Below are positions 44,761 through 54,416 of a stretch of 64,000 bases of DNA, piece by piece. Source of the DNA: Campanula takesimana (lineage: Eukaryota > Streptophyta > Magnoliopsida > Asterales > Campanulaceae); assembly GCA_026119855.1 (NCBI GenBank), contig JAOWBW010001449.1:124001-188000 (forward strand), in the 5' to 3' direction. Position numbers and translations under genes: made by a program. Position 1 is the first letter of the stretch; each line of letters begins with the position of its first letter. The notes beneath the pieces are model-generated. The model saw nothing but the letters and a program-made list of their open reading frames with translations. It searched no databases and was not told the DNA's origin.

Positions 44761-45345
44761 ATGAAGAGATCTCAATGTGGCAGGACGTCTGATAAATGTT
44801 ATATTTGTCAAAAGAAAGGACATTTTGCAAGAGATTGCCCAGATAAACGAAAGTCCCAAACTTTGGTCCAAGCACTCAACAAATTAGTTGAGCCAGTTGA
44901 CCTCTCTGACCTAGAATCTTTGTACTCTTTGGATGATGAACCAGGTGATTCTGCTATCTGCACGATTGCTTATCCTGTTCAAGAGAGCAAGCATGTTTCC
45001 ACTAGCAAAAGTCCATATTCTCATTTCTACTTATGCTAATCCCATTAAGGTAGTCGCTTTCTTTGATATGGGATCCGCAGTTTCTATACTGAATCCAAAA
45101 TTCTTCCTCCAAGTTTTTGGAAACCTTACCACCAAACATTTCTTGTGGCCAATGGAATTTTTTTTGTGATTGATAAGATAAGTGTCCCAATTCACATTCG
45201 CCTATTTCCCAAGTGTGTCATAAAACATCGTTTGCTTGGCTCAAGTTCTCATGGAAAAGATCTCCTCATTGGTTTTGACATTTTTCATAAGTTACCAAAC
45301 TTAAGATGGACAAAAAACGGTCTTTGTTACAAATATTTTTAATCC
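44761..45345 (+). pseudogene. Pararetrovirus zinc knuckle and protease
   Basis: Zinc knuckle CYICQKKGHFARDC at residues 13..26 of the frame at 44761..45039. An acidic linker follows, then in a shifted frame (44933..45169) the aspartic protease active site FFDMGSAVSIL. The expected D-T/S-G triad is D-M-G. The protease continues with GSSSHGKDLLIGFDI in 45145..45342. At least two frameshifts. Confidence 0.78.
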
Positions 45346-46080
45346 CATGGAGCCCCGTTCCACGTCTCTTCATGGCATCCTCCAACAACATTGAGTCAAT
45401 GAAACATCAGTTTATCCAAACCTCATGTTCTTCCTCTCATACTGATTTTCTCTCCAAACACCCCTCACCTTTATGGTTAAACTCCTCCTTCTTTGTTTCC
45501 TTGCCGTTCAAAGAAAATGAAGATGTCAACCCTACCAGAGCTAGCCATCCTGGTATGAACCTGAACCATTACCAACTCACCCTCCAAGTGTGTAATGAAC
45601 TTGTTTACCAGGGTATTATTGAACACACATCCTCCCCATGGGCTTGCGAGGCTTCATGTGTCAACAAGAGGAGTGAAGAAGTTCACGGAAAGCTAAGATT
45701 AGTTATTAATTATCAGCCACTGAATCATTTTATAGCTGATGATAAATTTTATCTTCCACAAAAAAATGTCCTTGTTCCAATCCCTTACTGATACTAAAAT
45801 TATTTCTAAATTTGATCTCAAGTCGGCTTTTGGCAATTAGGAATCGCTCCTGAAGATAGGCCAAAAACAGCTTTTTGCATCCCTGATCATCACTACCAGT
45901 GGAAAGTCATGCTGTTTGGTTTATAAAATGCACCCTCTGCTTTTCAAAAGGCCATGGTTATCATTTTTGAACCCATACTTTCTAATGCCCTGGTTTACAT
46001 TGATGACATTTTTCTATTTTCATCTGACGAAGAGTCGCACATAGGCTTACTCTCAAAATTTCATTCTCTGATGAGCTATC
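45306..46080 (+). pseudogene. Pararetrovirus reverse transcriptase
   Basis: 45306..45791 holds the N-terminal RT part (SPWACEASCVNKRSEE, LRLVINYQPLNHF). A break near 45785 is followed by KFDLKSAF, PKTAFCIPDHHYQW, the MLFGL box (next codon TAA) and VYIDDIFLFS at about 45995..46025. The region after YIDD, about 46060..46250, is scrambled or deleted. Reverse transcriptase in this family copies the pregenomic RNA. Confidence 0.82.
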
Positions 46081-46259
46081 CTCTCCAAAGGCAGTCCAAC
46101 AATTCCTTGGTTGGTAAATTACATGGCTGATTTCTTGCCCAAGTTATCAATTCATACAATCTGGCTGTTCCCCATGCTAAAAAACAATCCTCCTCCCTGG
46201 ACAATAGAACAAACAGAAGCAGTCAAGCAATCAAGAAACTGACTGATGGGATGCCTCCA

Positions 46260-46682
46260 TTAAAGATTCCCACTTCATCAGAGCATCAGGTACTCCAAAC
46301 AGACGCTAGTGATGAATGCTAGGGAGCAGTATTATTTGTCCAAATCAAGGATAAAGTAAGGTCGATATGTGGATATAAGAGCGGCACGTCTAAACAATCA
46401 GAACAGCACTACCACTCCGCATTCAAAGAGCTGGCAGTCAAAAAAGGAATTGAGAAGTTCCAATTCCATCTGATTGGACACAAATTCCAAGTTGAAATGG
46501 ATATGTCCTCCTTTCCACGTATGCTAGAATTCAAGAGAAGGGCACTCCCCCAACCACAACTTTTACGGTGGTTAAATTGGTTTTCCCTGTGGAAGTTTAC
46601 TGTGAAGCATATCAAAGGTACGACAAATGTTCTTGCTGACGTCCTTTCAAGGACTATAAAAAGGCATGCACTACCTCCATGA
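46260..46682 (+). pseudogene. Pararetrovirus RNase H
   Basis: VLQTDASDE at about 46290, a TAG stop just after it, then the helix with HYHSAFKELAVKKGIEKF and the end NWFSLWKFTVKHIKGTTNVLADVLSR, typical of caulimovirid RNase H. The last part is open at 46497..46682. Confidence 0.82.
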
Positions 46683-47690
46683 TTTCAAACCATCTACCAC
46701 AAATCATTCCCATGGTGTTCCCTTTCACTGCAGCCCTTCCTCTCCTGTCTCTGCCAGACAAGCTTCCTCTTCATCCGGCTTAAAAACTTCTTCCACAGAA
46801 CCCAATGAGATTTTTCCTATTCTAAACCTCCCCAAAAAAGTCTCTGAAGCCATAGCTGATTTAACACTCAGCCAAAGGGCAATTAAAAACTACTAAACCT
46901 TATACAATATTCCCCTTAAAAACCATGGTGTAGTATTTGGCGGCTACAAGTTTCATCCAGATTATCCTTACCTGAACATCTTTCGTATAGATGACTTGTA
47001 TAATTTCCTGAAAGAAGCACTCTGCTTTTTCTGGTATTTATTCGAGTCCTATACTATTGCCATCACCTTTGAGGTGATCAGACTGCAATCTTACCTCCTT
47101 CAGTGTCAGTTTGATAATCTACCACCTAAATCCAAGACCTTCTTCAACATGCTTCAGTGGTTTCTCACATATCACCAATGGATGCAAATGTTTTCTTTTT
47201 GTAAGCGTAAAAATCATGTGGTAATAATGTTCCGAAGGCCATGCTCATATCTCACTCCGACAATAATCAAAAACTAAAATCAGGCGTTTGTTTACCATGC
47301 TCAAATTTCCTTTATCCATGACTGGTTAAATATGTCTGGTAAGAAAGATCTTCAACGCAGTATGAAATATACTGACAATCATTACGGCATGCGAGTAGAA
47401 ATGGCAATAGCAAGTGGACCCAAAATCAATCCCGGAGCACATCCTTGTGGGAATGTTTGTTTGGAATCCAGATCATCCGGTAGTGGCGAAATGGATGTCA
47501 GCTCTAGAGTCTTGGCATGCATCACACCTCGATAAGAGAGAAAATACTAACTATCTCATTGATAGTTTTTTATAGATCAAAATGTTTTCCCTCTCCCTCC
47601 ATATGATGAAGCCTTGACTCATGACCCATATGAAGATGAACCGACCCATGATCCTTGTGAAGATGAACAGACCCATGATCCATATGAAGA
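46666..47690 (+). pseudogene. Pararetrovirus C-terminal domain, unit 1
   Basis: A Ser-rich linker follows RNase H (46666..46896), then after one TAA an in-frame domain beginning near NHGVVFGGYKFHPDYPY at about 46917. The domain continues through the hydrophobic FLTYHQWMQMFSF block and ends in an acidic repeat of THDPYEDEP units. A solo LTR at 47696 interrupts the last of these. Function unknown to me; florendoviruses are known to carry an uncharacterised protein in this position. Three further stops or frameshifts occur here. Confidence 0.65.
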
Positions 47691-47695
47691 TGACC
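47691..47695. repeat. Target site duplication TGACC (left) of solo LTR
   Basis: Matches 49769..49773; intact units 2 and 3 have a single copy (GAAGATGACCCATCCC). Confidence 0.93.
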
Positions 47696-49768
47696 TGTCA
47701 TGCCCCAGACTCGTGGTCCTATTTGGCCCCATGCTCGGGACACTATTGGAAAACGTCATAAAACACTTTGGAAAATTTTTCGAAATATACTTTCATAAAG
47801 TTTAACAAAATCAACACTTGAAGTTCAAAGACTTTCATTTAACTTTCAAACAAACTTTGAAAACAACTTTCACAAACAAAAGTACTTAACCCGAAGGCTT
47901 ACAAACTTTTATACAAATGTACATACACCAACATTATCCAAAATATAGGTGTTACAAGATGATGAAGTCACGAAAACTCTACCCAAAAGGTTATACATCT
48001 ATGTAATGTAGCCTTTACAAAACAAATCCCAACTCTTACCACTTTAACGTCCTCCTGTGCCAAGTGTCCTATCCCCTGGACTCGCCTTTATCTAAGGAAA
48101 ACAAATAAACAAGGAATGGGGTGAGAATAAATTTCAGTAAGCTACTAAGAATGCAACTACATTTCATGTTAAAATGATAATCATAAGGAACAGTATCATG
48201 GCAATCACATATCATATAATATGAGAGGCAAAGCCAACTCATCATACCACACATATAACGATTGTAACACTCATAAGTGGATACCAAGCCAAGGTTTACC
48301 GAAAGAACATAACCGTCTGAGAATACCATCTGAGAAAACTAGTTGAGAAGAATAAATAGCTAAAGCCGGGATCCCGAAAACCAAACCATAACCATAAGAA
48401 CCAAAGTAACAACGGGGGGAATATGACACAAAGTCATAACCCAAATGATCACACAAGAGAGCTAGTTCATCCCATCCAAGGCCAATCTGGACTGGGGAAA
48501 AAAGGTTACCAGTGGAAGACCTTATTGTGAACTTGGCTCATGTGCCACGATAATCCCTTCCACTGCCTGACTCGATAACACAAAACCAGCTGGACATTCA
48601 ACCAAAGGACTGTAATGAATACTTGCTTAAACAACAACCGGGGGCAATGATTCCAAAGTAGGGAACCAAGCCAAACACATCACAAAATGCACACGAAAGA
48701 AGCACTCATAAAGAGTTTACAACCATCATGAAATAAAGTCACAACATATTCTTGCATACACTTGAGCACGATCCTCAACAACCATGACAACATCCCAAAA
48801 CACTCATCGAATTGCCCTAGACCATCACCTAAAGTTTTGGACAATTACTAACCTCTTACACTTAACTTGGAACAAACCATCAAACTCAGGTAAAGTGTGC
48901 GGCCGCCCAAACTGGGTGTGCGGTCGCCCACTTGCTCTGTTTTCATGAACAAAACCCTTCAGACATATGTGTGGCCGCACGCCCTTAGTGGGAGGCCGCC
49001 CACATCACCCGGAAGGCTCAAAATAGGCTGTTTATACATACTCCCTTCGTTTCACCGTCCTAAAAGTACTACCCCAACTTCTATCTTACCAAATATAACT
49101 CAATACAACTGAGTTACACAACATTAAACTAGCTTCTTTACAACATCAACATCAACTTTCACCAACCTTAATATTCTTTCAAGTTCCTTAACAATAATAC
49201 AACAAAGAGTTCATACATCACATATATGACAATTTTAACATTTAAAGGGGGATTAGTAACTTACCTATTTTCGGAAAAGTATCGAGAAAATAATATTTGA
49301 TCGGGTAGGAATACTCTACTCAACACCCTGAACATTTTGGTATAATTAGATTTTAAAACAGAGGATTAATGAATAAGAAATAAAATCAAAATAAGCATAA
49401 ACCCTTACCCTTCATTTCCATGGATGATACTGAGAGTAAATTTAGGAAAGTATATGTGTTTATGTGTGTGAAAACAAAAGCAGAGAGAGATGGGTAGTGA
49501 TAAGAATGAGTTGATATTTACCAAGTTTCATTTAGGCCCCTCCTAGTTTTATTATAAACAACTAAACCCCTCTAGTTATATTTTCACCTATAACCCTATA
49601 GTTTCACTAACTCATTTATTCAACTTAACAAACTTTCTACTAACACTTTAACTATCACATATATTCAAATAATATATGCAAGTCAAGAAAATATTATCTA
49701 ACACATAAAATGCACACAAAATTTCCATTTTAAGATTAGAAAATTAGGGTGGGTTTTGGGTTGTTACA
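47696..49768 (-). mobile_element. Solo Tekay-type LTR in the pararetrovirus array
   Basis: 2073 bp, TGTCATGCCCCAGAC to GGGTTGTTACA on the plus strand, flanked by TGACC duplications, with no internal region. On the minus strand it reads TGTAACAACCCAAAACCCACC onward and is homologous to the LTRs of element A, though clearly diverged. It also has the GC-rich GCGGCCGCCC/GCGGTCGCCC block (about 48896..49010). A solo LTR with clean duplications is what recombination between the two LTRs of a full element leaves. Confidence 0.92.
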
Positions 49769-49773
49769 TGACC
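49769..49773. repeat. Target site duplication TGACC (right) of solo LTR
   Basis: Matches 47691..47695. Confidence 0.93.
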
Positions 49774-50065
49774 CATCCCATCCAGATTCCCATTGAAAAT
49801 AAATTCAGCATTTATTTGATGACAAGCACCATCTATCATGAGTATATCATTATTTTCACAAGTTGATCATAATAATGTAAGTGCTTAGGTCATCATTTAT
49901 TCCATGGCTGATTTTTTATTTCTTCAAGTAAAGTAAATGCCCTTATCTTCAAGTGAAGTAGATGCCCTCTTTTAAGCATTATGTTTGTGTGTTTGTAAAA
50001 TAAAAGATAGGATTCTTCTTATCTCCTTGTTTAAAATTTTTTGTTTGTATCCTCCCCCAATATAC

Positions 50066-50073
50066 TATAAATA
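50066..50073 (+). promoter_or_regulatory. Pararetrovirus promoter TATA box, unit 1
   Basis: TATAAATA in TACTATAAATATGGAG, about 20 bp after a CCTCCCCC word; same arrangement in units 2 and 3. Presumed pregenomic RNA promoter. Confidence 0.6.
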
Positions 50074-50372
50074 TGGAGTAAGGTTTTTATTTGTAAGGAA
50101 TCTTATAAAGAAATATAAATCTTATTTCTTATATATCTCTCCCCTTTCCCATTTCTCTCAAGAGTCTCTTTAATATTGTTCTTGTTCAGTTCTTCATATT
50201 TTGTTGAGCTATCTCTGTCCCCATAATTAATGTTTAATAAAGCTAGAATGTCTAGTTCTTACAGGTTAGTTCTTACACGTCTTCTATAGATCTGCCAACC
50301 CTATACACTTTTCTCCTTCAAAACCATGGTATAGCCTTTGGAGGCTATAAGTTTCATCCAGATTATCCTTAC

Positions 50373-51131
50373 GTGAACATCTTTCGTATAGATGAGTTGT
50401 CTAATTTCCCGAAAGAAGCACTCCGCTTTTTCTGGTATTTATTCGAGTCCTATACTATTGCTGTCACCTTTGAGGTGATTAGACTACAATCTTACCTTCT
50501 TCAGTGTCAGTTTGATAATCTACCACCTAAATCCAAAAACGTGTTCAACATGCTTCAGTGGTTTCTCACATATCACCAATGGATGCAAATGTTTTCATTT
50601 CATAAGCGTAAAAATCATGTGGTAATAATATTCCGAAGGCCGTGCTCATATCTCCCTCCGACAATAATCAAAAACCACAATCAGGCGTTTGATTACCATG
50701 CTCAAATTGCCTTTATCCATGGCTGGTTCAATATGTCTGGTAAGAAAGATCTCCAACGCAGTATGAAATATACTGACAATCATTATGGCATGCGAGTAGA
50801 AATGGCAAAATCAAATTGTCTGGACCTAAAATCAATCCCGGAACACATCCTTGTGGGAATTTTTGTTTGGAATCCAGATCACCCGTTAGTGGCGAAATGG
50901 ATATCACCTCTAGAGTCTTGGCGTGCATCACACCTAGATAAGAGAGAAAATACTAACTATCTCACTGATAGTTTTTTTATAGATCAAGGTGTTTTCCCTC
51001 TCCCTCCATATGATGAATCCCTAACTCATGACCCATATGAAGATGAACCAACCCATGATCCTTGTGAAGATGAACCGACCCATGATCCATATGAAGATGA
51101 CCCATCCCATCCAGATTCTTATTGGAAATAA
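50373..51131 (+). pseudogene. Pararetrovirus C-terminal domain, unit 2 (longest open copy)
   Basis: 252 codons from a GTG; the frame is open further upstream into the leader but offers no ATG, so expression is doubtful. Domain blocks: EALRFFWYLFESY, FRRPCSYLPPTIIK, MSGKKDLQRSMKYTDNHYG, PEHILVGIFVWNPDHP. It ends with three acidic nine-residue repeats (THDPYEDEP, THDPCEDEP, THDPYEDDP) and HPDSYWK. No catalytic motif recognised. It is the least damaged copy in the array. Confidence 0.6.
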
Positions 51132-51394
51132 ATTCACCATTTATTTGATGACAAGAACCATCCATCATGATTATATCATTATTTTCACAAGTTGATCATA
51201 ATGATGTAAGCGCTTAAGTCATCATTTATTCTATAGCTGAACTTTCCTTTCTTCAAGTAAAGTAGATACCCATATCTTCAAGTAAACCAGATGCCCTCTT
51301 TTAAGCTTTATGTTTGTGTGGTTGTAAAATAAAAGATAAGATTCTTCTTATTTCCTTGTTTAAAGTTTGTTGTTTGTATCCTCCCCCTATGTAC

Positions 51395-51402
51395 TATAAA
51401 TA
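51395..51402 (+). promoter_or_regulatory. Pararetrovirus promoter TATA box, unit 2
   Basis: TATAAATA in GTACTATAAATAGGGAG, preceded by CCTCCCCCTAT. Confidence 0.6.
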
Positions 51403-51913
51403 GGGAGTAAGTTTTTTATTTGTAAGACATCTTTTAAAGAAATATAAATCTTCTTTGTTATATATCTCTCTCATTTCCCATTTCTTTCTAGAGTCTCTTT
51501 AATATTGTTCTTGTTCAGTTCTTTACATTTTGATGTGCTATCTCCGTCCCCAAACTTAATGTTTTTATAAAGCTAGAATGTCTAGTTCTTACAGGTTAGT
51601 TCTTATAGGTCTTCTATAGATCTGCCAAACCCTATACACTGTTCTCCTTCAAAACCATGGCGTAGCCTTTGGCGGCTACATGTTTTATCCATATTATCCT
51701 TACCTGAACATCTTTCGTATAGATGACTTATAAAATTTCATGAAATAAGCACTCTGATTTTTCTGGTATTTATTCGAGTCCTATCCTATTGCCATCACCT
51801 TTGAGGTTATCAAACTGCAATCTTACCTCCTTCAGTGTCAGTTTGATAATCTACCACCTAAATCCAAGAACTTGTTCAATATGCTTCAGTGATTTCTCCA
51901 ATATCACCAATGG

Positions 51914-52462
51914 ATGCAAATGATTTCATCTCGTAAGCGTAAAAATAATGTGGTAATAATGTTCCGAAGGCCGTGCTCATATCTCCCTCTGACAATTATC
52001 AACAACCAAAATCAGGCGTTTGTTTACCATGCTCCAATTGTCTTTATCCATGACTGGTTAAATATGTCTGGTAAGAAAGATCTCCAATGCAGTATAAAAT
52101 ATACTGATAATCATTACGGCATGCGTGTAGAAATGGCAAAAGCAAATAGTGTGGACCCAAAATCAATCCCAGAACACATCCTTGTGGGAATTTTTGTTTG
52201 GAATCCAGATAACCCGGTAGTGGCCACATGGATATTAGATCTATACTCTTGGCGTGCAGCACACCTCGATAAGAGAGAATATACTAACTATCTCATTGAT
52301 AGTTTAGTTATAGATCAAACTGTTTTCCCTCTCCCTCCATATAATGAAGCCCTGACTCATGACCCATATAAAGATGAACCGACCCATGATCCTTGTGAAG
52401 ATGAACCGACCCATGATCCATATGAAGATGACCCATCCCATCCAGATTCCCATTGGAAATAA
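51914..52462 (+). pseudogene. Pararetrovirus C-terminal domain, unit 3
   Basis: 182 codons covering the last two thirds of the domain, including GKKDLQCSIKYTDNHYG, PEHILVGIFVWNPDNP and the acidic THDP repeats. Stops near 51730, 51750 and 51890 break the first part. Confidence 0.65.
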
Positions 52463-52725
52463 ATTCAGCATTTATTTGATGACAAGCACATCCATCATGA
52501 TTATAACATTATTTTCACAAGTTAATCAAAATGATGTAAGCGCTTAGTTCATCATTTATTCCATGGCTAATTTTTTTCTTTCTTCAAGTAAAGTAAATTA
52601 CCTTATCTTCAAGTAAAGCAGATGCCCACTTTTAAGCTTTATGTTTGTGTGGTTGTAAAATAAAATATAAGATTCTTCTTATCTCCTTGTTTAAAGTTTG
52701 TTGTTTGTATCCTCCCCCTATGTAC

Positions 52726-52733
52726 TATAAATA
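52726..52733 (+). promoter_or_regulatory. Pararetrovirus promoter TATA box, unit 3
   Basis: TATAAATA in GTACTATAAATAGGGAG, as in unit 2. Confidence 0.6.
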
Positions 52734-52982
52734 GGGAGTAAGGTTTTCATTTGTAAGAAATATTTTAAATAAATATAAATCTTCTTTCTTATATATCTCT
52801 CTCATTTCTCATTTCTCTCTACAGTCTCTTTAATAATGTTCTTGTTCAGTTCTTCATATTTTGCTGAGCTATCTCCGTCCCCATAATTAATGTTTTAATA
52901 AAGCTAGAATGTCTAGTTCTTACAGGTTACTTCTTACAGGTCTTCTGTAGATCTGCCAAACCATATACCCTATTCTCCTTCA

Positions 52983-53356
52983 AAACCATGGTGTAACCTT
53001 TGGCGGCTATAAGTTTCATCCAGATTGTCCTTACCTAAACATCTTTTGTATTGATGACTTGTATAATTTCCCGAAAGAAGCACTCCGCTTTTTCTAATAT
53101 TTATTCGAGTCCTATACTATTGCCATCACCTTCGAGGTGATCGGACTGCAATCTTACCTCATTTAGTGTTAGTTTGATAATCTACCACCTAAATCCAAGA
53201 ACTTGTTCAACATGCTTTAGTGGTTTCTCCCATATCACCAATGGATGCAAATGCTTTCATCTCCTAAGCGTAAAATTCATGTGGTAATAATGTTCCGAAG
53301 GCCTTGCTCATATCTCCCTCCGACAATAATCAAAAATCAAAATCAGACGTTTGTTT
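52983..53356 (+). repeat. Pararetrovirus array unit 4 (truncated)
   Basis: Begins like the other units but stops in the middle of the domain, where GTTTGTTTACCATG joins directly to GTGTAGCCTTTGGCGG, the start of the next unit. The shared word ACCATG marks the junction. Confidence 0.85.
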
Positions 53357-54416
53357 ACCATGGTGTAGCCTTTGGCGGCTACTAGTTTCATCAAGATTAT
53401 CCTTACCTGAACATCTTTCGTATAGATGACTTGTATAATTCCCCGAAAGAAGCACTCATCTTTTTCTGGTATTTATTCGAGTCCTATACTATATTACCAT
53501 CACCTTCGAGGTGATCAGACTGCAATCTTACCTCCTTCACTTTCAGTTTGATAATCTACCACCTAAATCCAATAACTTTCAACATGCTTCAGTAGTTTCT
53601 CCCATATCACCAATGCATGCAAATGCTTTCATCTCGTAAGCATAAAAATCATGTGGTAATAATGTTCCGAAGACTGTGCTCATATCTCCCTCCGACAATA
53701 ATCAAAAACCAAAATCAGCGTTTGTTTACCATGTTCCAATTGCCTTTATCCATGACTAGTTCAATATGTATGGTAAGAAAGATCTCCAACGTTGTATGAA
53801 ATATACTGACAATCATTACGGCATGCGAATAAAAATGGTAAAAGCAAATAGTGTGGACCCAAAATCAATCCCATAATTCATCCTTGTGGGAATGTTTGTT
53901 TGGAATCCAGATCACCCAGTAGTGGTGACATTGATATCAGCTCTAGAATCTTGGCGTGCATCACACCTCTTAAGAGAGAAATTACTAACTATCTCATTGA
54001 TAGTTTTTTTTATAGATCAAAGTGTTTTCCCTCTCCCTCCATATGTTGAAGCCCTGACTCATGACCCATATAAAGATGTACCGACCCATGATCCTTGTGA
54101 AGATGAACCGACCCATGATCCATATAAAGATGACCCATCCCATCCAAATTCCTATTGGAAATAAATTCAGCATTTATTTGATGACAAGCACCATCTATCA
54201 TGATTATATCATTATTTTCACAAGTTGATCATAATGATGTAAGCACTTAGGCCATCATTTATTCCATGGATGACTTTTATTTTCTTCAAGTAAAGTAAAT
54301 GCCCTTATCTTCAAGTAAAGTAGATGCCCTCATTTAAGCTTTATGTTTGTGTGGTTGTAAAATAAAAGATAAGATTCTTCTTATCTCCTTGTTTAATGTT
54401 TGTTGTTTGTATCCTC
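53357..54416 (+). repeat. Pararetrovirus array unit 5 (interrupted by Sirevirus)
   Basis: Starts at the junction with unit 4 and runs through domain (last part open at 53886..54164) and spacer to TATCCTC at 54416. There the Sirevirus-like LTR begins, just short of the expected CCCCTATGTACTATAAATAG promoter core. The rest of the unit, if kept, lies beyond the window. Confidence 0.85.

Larger units (their letters stand above)
46919..50320 (+). repeat. Pararetrovirus array unit 1 (with solo LTR)
   Basis: Runs from AAACCATGG at 46919 to the next AAACCATGG at 50321. Without the solo LTR and one duplication copy it is about 1324 bp. Content: C-terminal domain, about 200 bp spacer, promoter with TATA at 50066..50073, leader ending CTCCTTC. 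Confidence 0.85.
50321..51651 (+). repeat. Pararetrovirus array unit 2 (1331 bp)
   Basis: Complete unit. The domain frame is open from within the leader to the stop at 51131. TATA box at 51395..51402. The junction to unit 3 reads CTATACACTGTTCTCCTTC then AAAACCATGG. Confidence 0.9.
51652..52982 (+). repeat. Pararetrovirus array unit 3 (1331 bp)
   Basis: Same order as unit 2 and the same length. The domain is interrupted by stops in its first part and open at 51914..52462. TATA box at 52726..52733. Confidence 0.9.
43567..54416 (+). mobile_element. Endogenous pararetrovirus (florendovirus-like), truncated, with tandem 3' units
   Basis: Plus-strand caulimovirid sequence: coat-protein-like region with CCHC knuckle, aspartic protease, RT with YIDD, RNase H, then a C-terminal domain. 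There are no LTRs and no integrase, as expected for Caulimoviridae. The RT wording (SPWACEA.CVNKRSEE, GKLRLVINYQPLNHF) is what I remember for endogenous florendoviruses. The movement-protein end is absent, since the copia element abuts at 43566. Downstream of the first copy of the C-terminal domain, that domain plus the promoter region is repeated head to tail. Multiple stops and frameshifts show an old, inactive integration. Confidence 0.82.

Noticed and set aside
50321..54416. The 1.33-kb units as LTRs of a retrotransposon
   Set aside because: They contain coding sequence of the pararetrovirus C-terminal domain, lack TG/CA ends, primer site and polypurine tract at their borders, and are directly adjacent to each other.
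43567..54416. A complete, possibly active virus
   Set aside because: The movement-protein end is absent, every conserved domain has stops or frameshifts, and the protease triad is altered.
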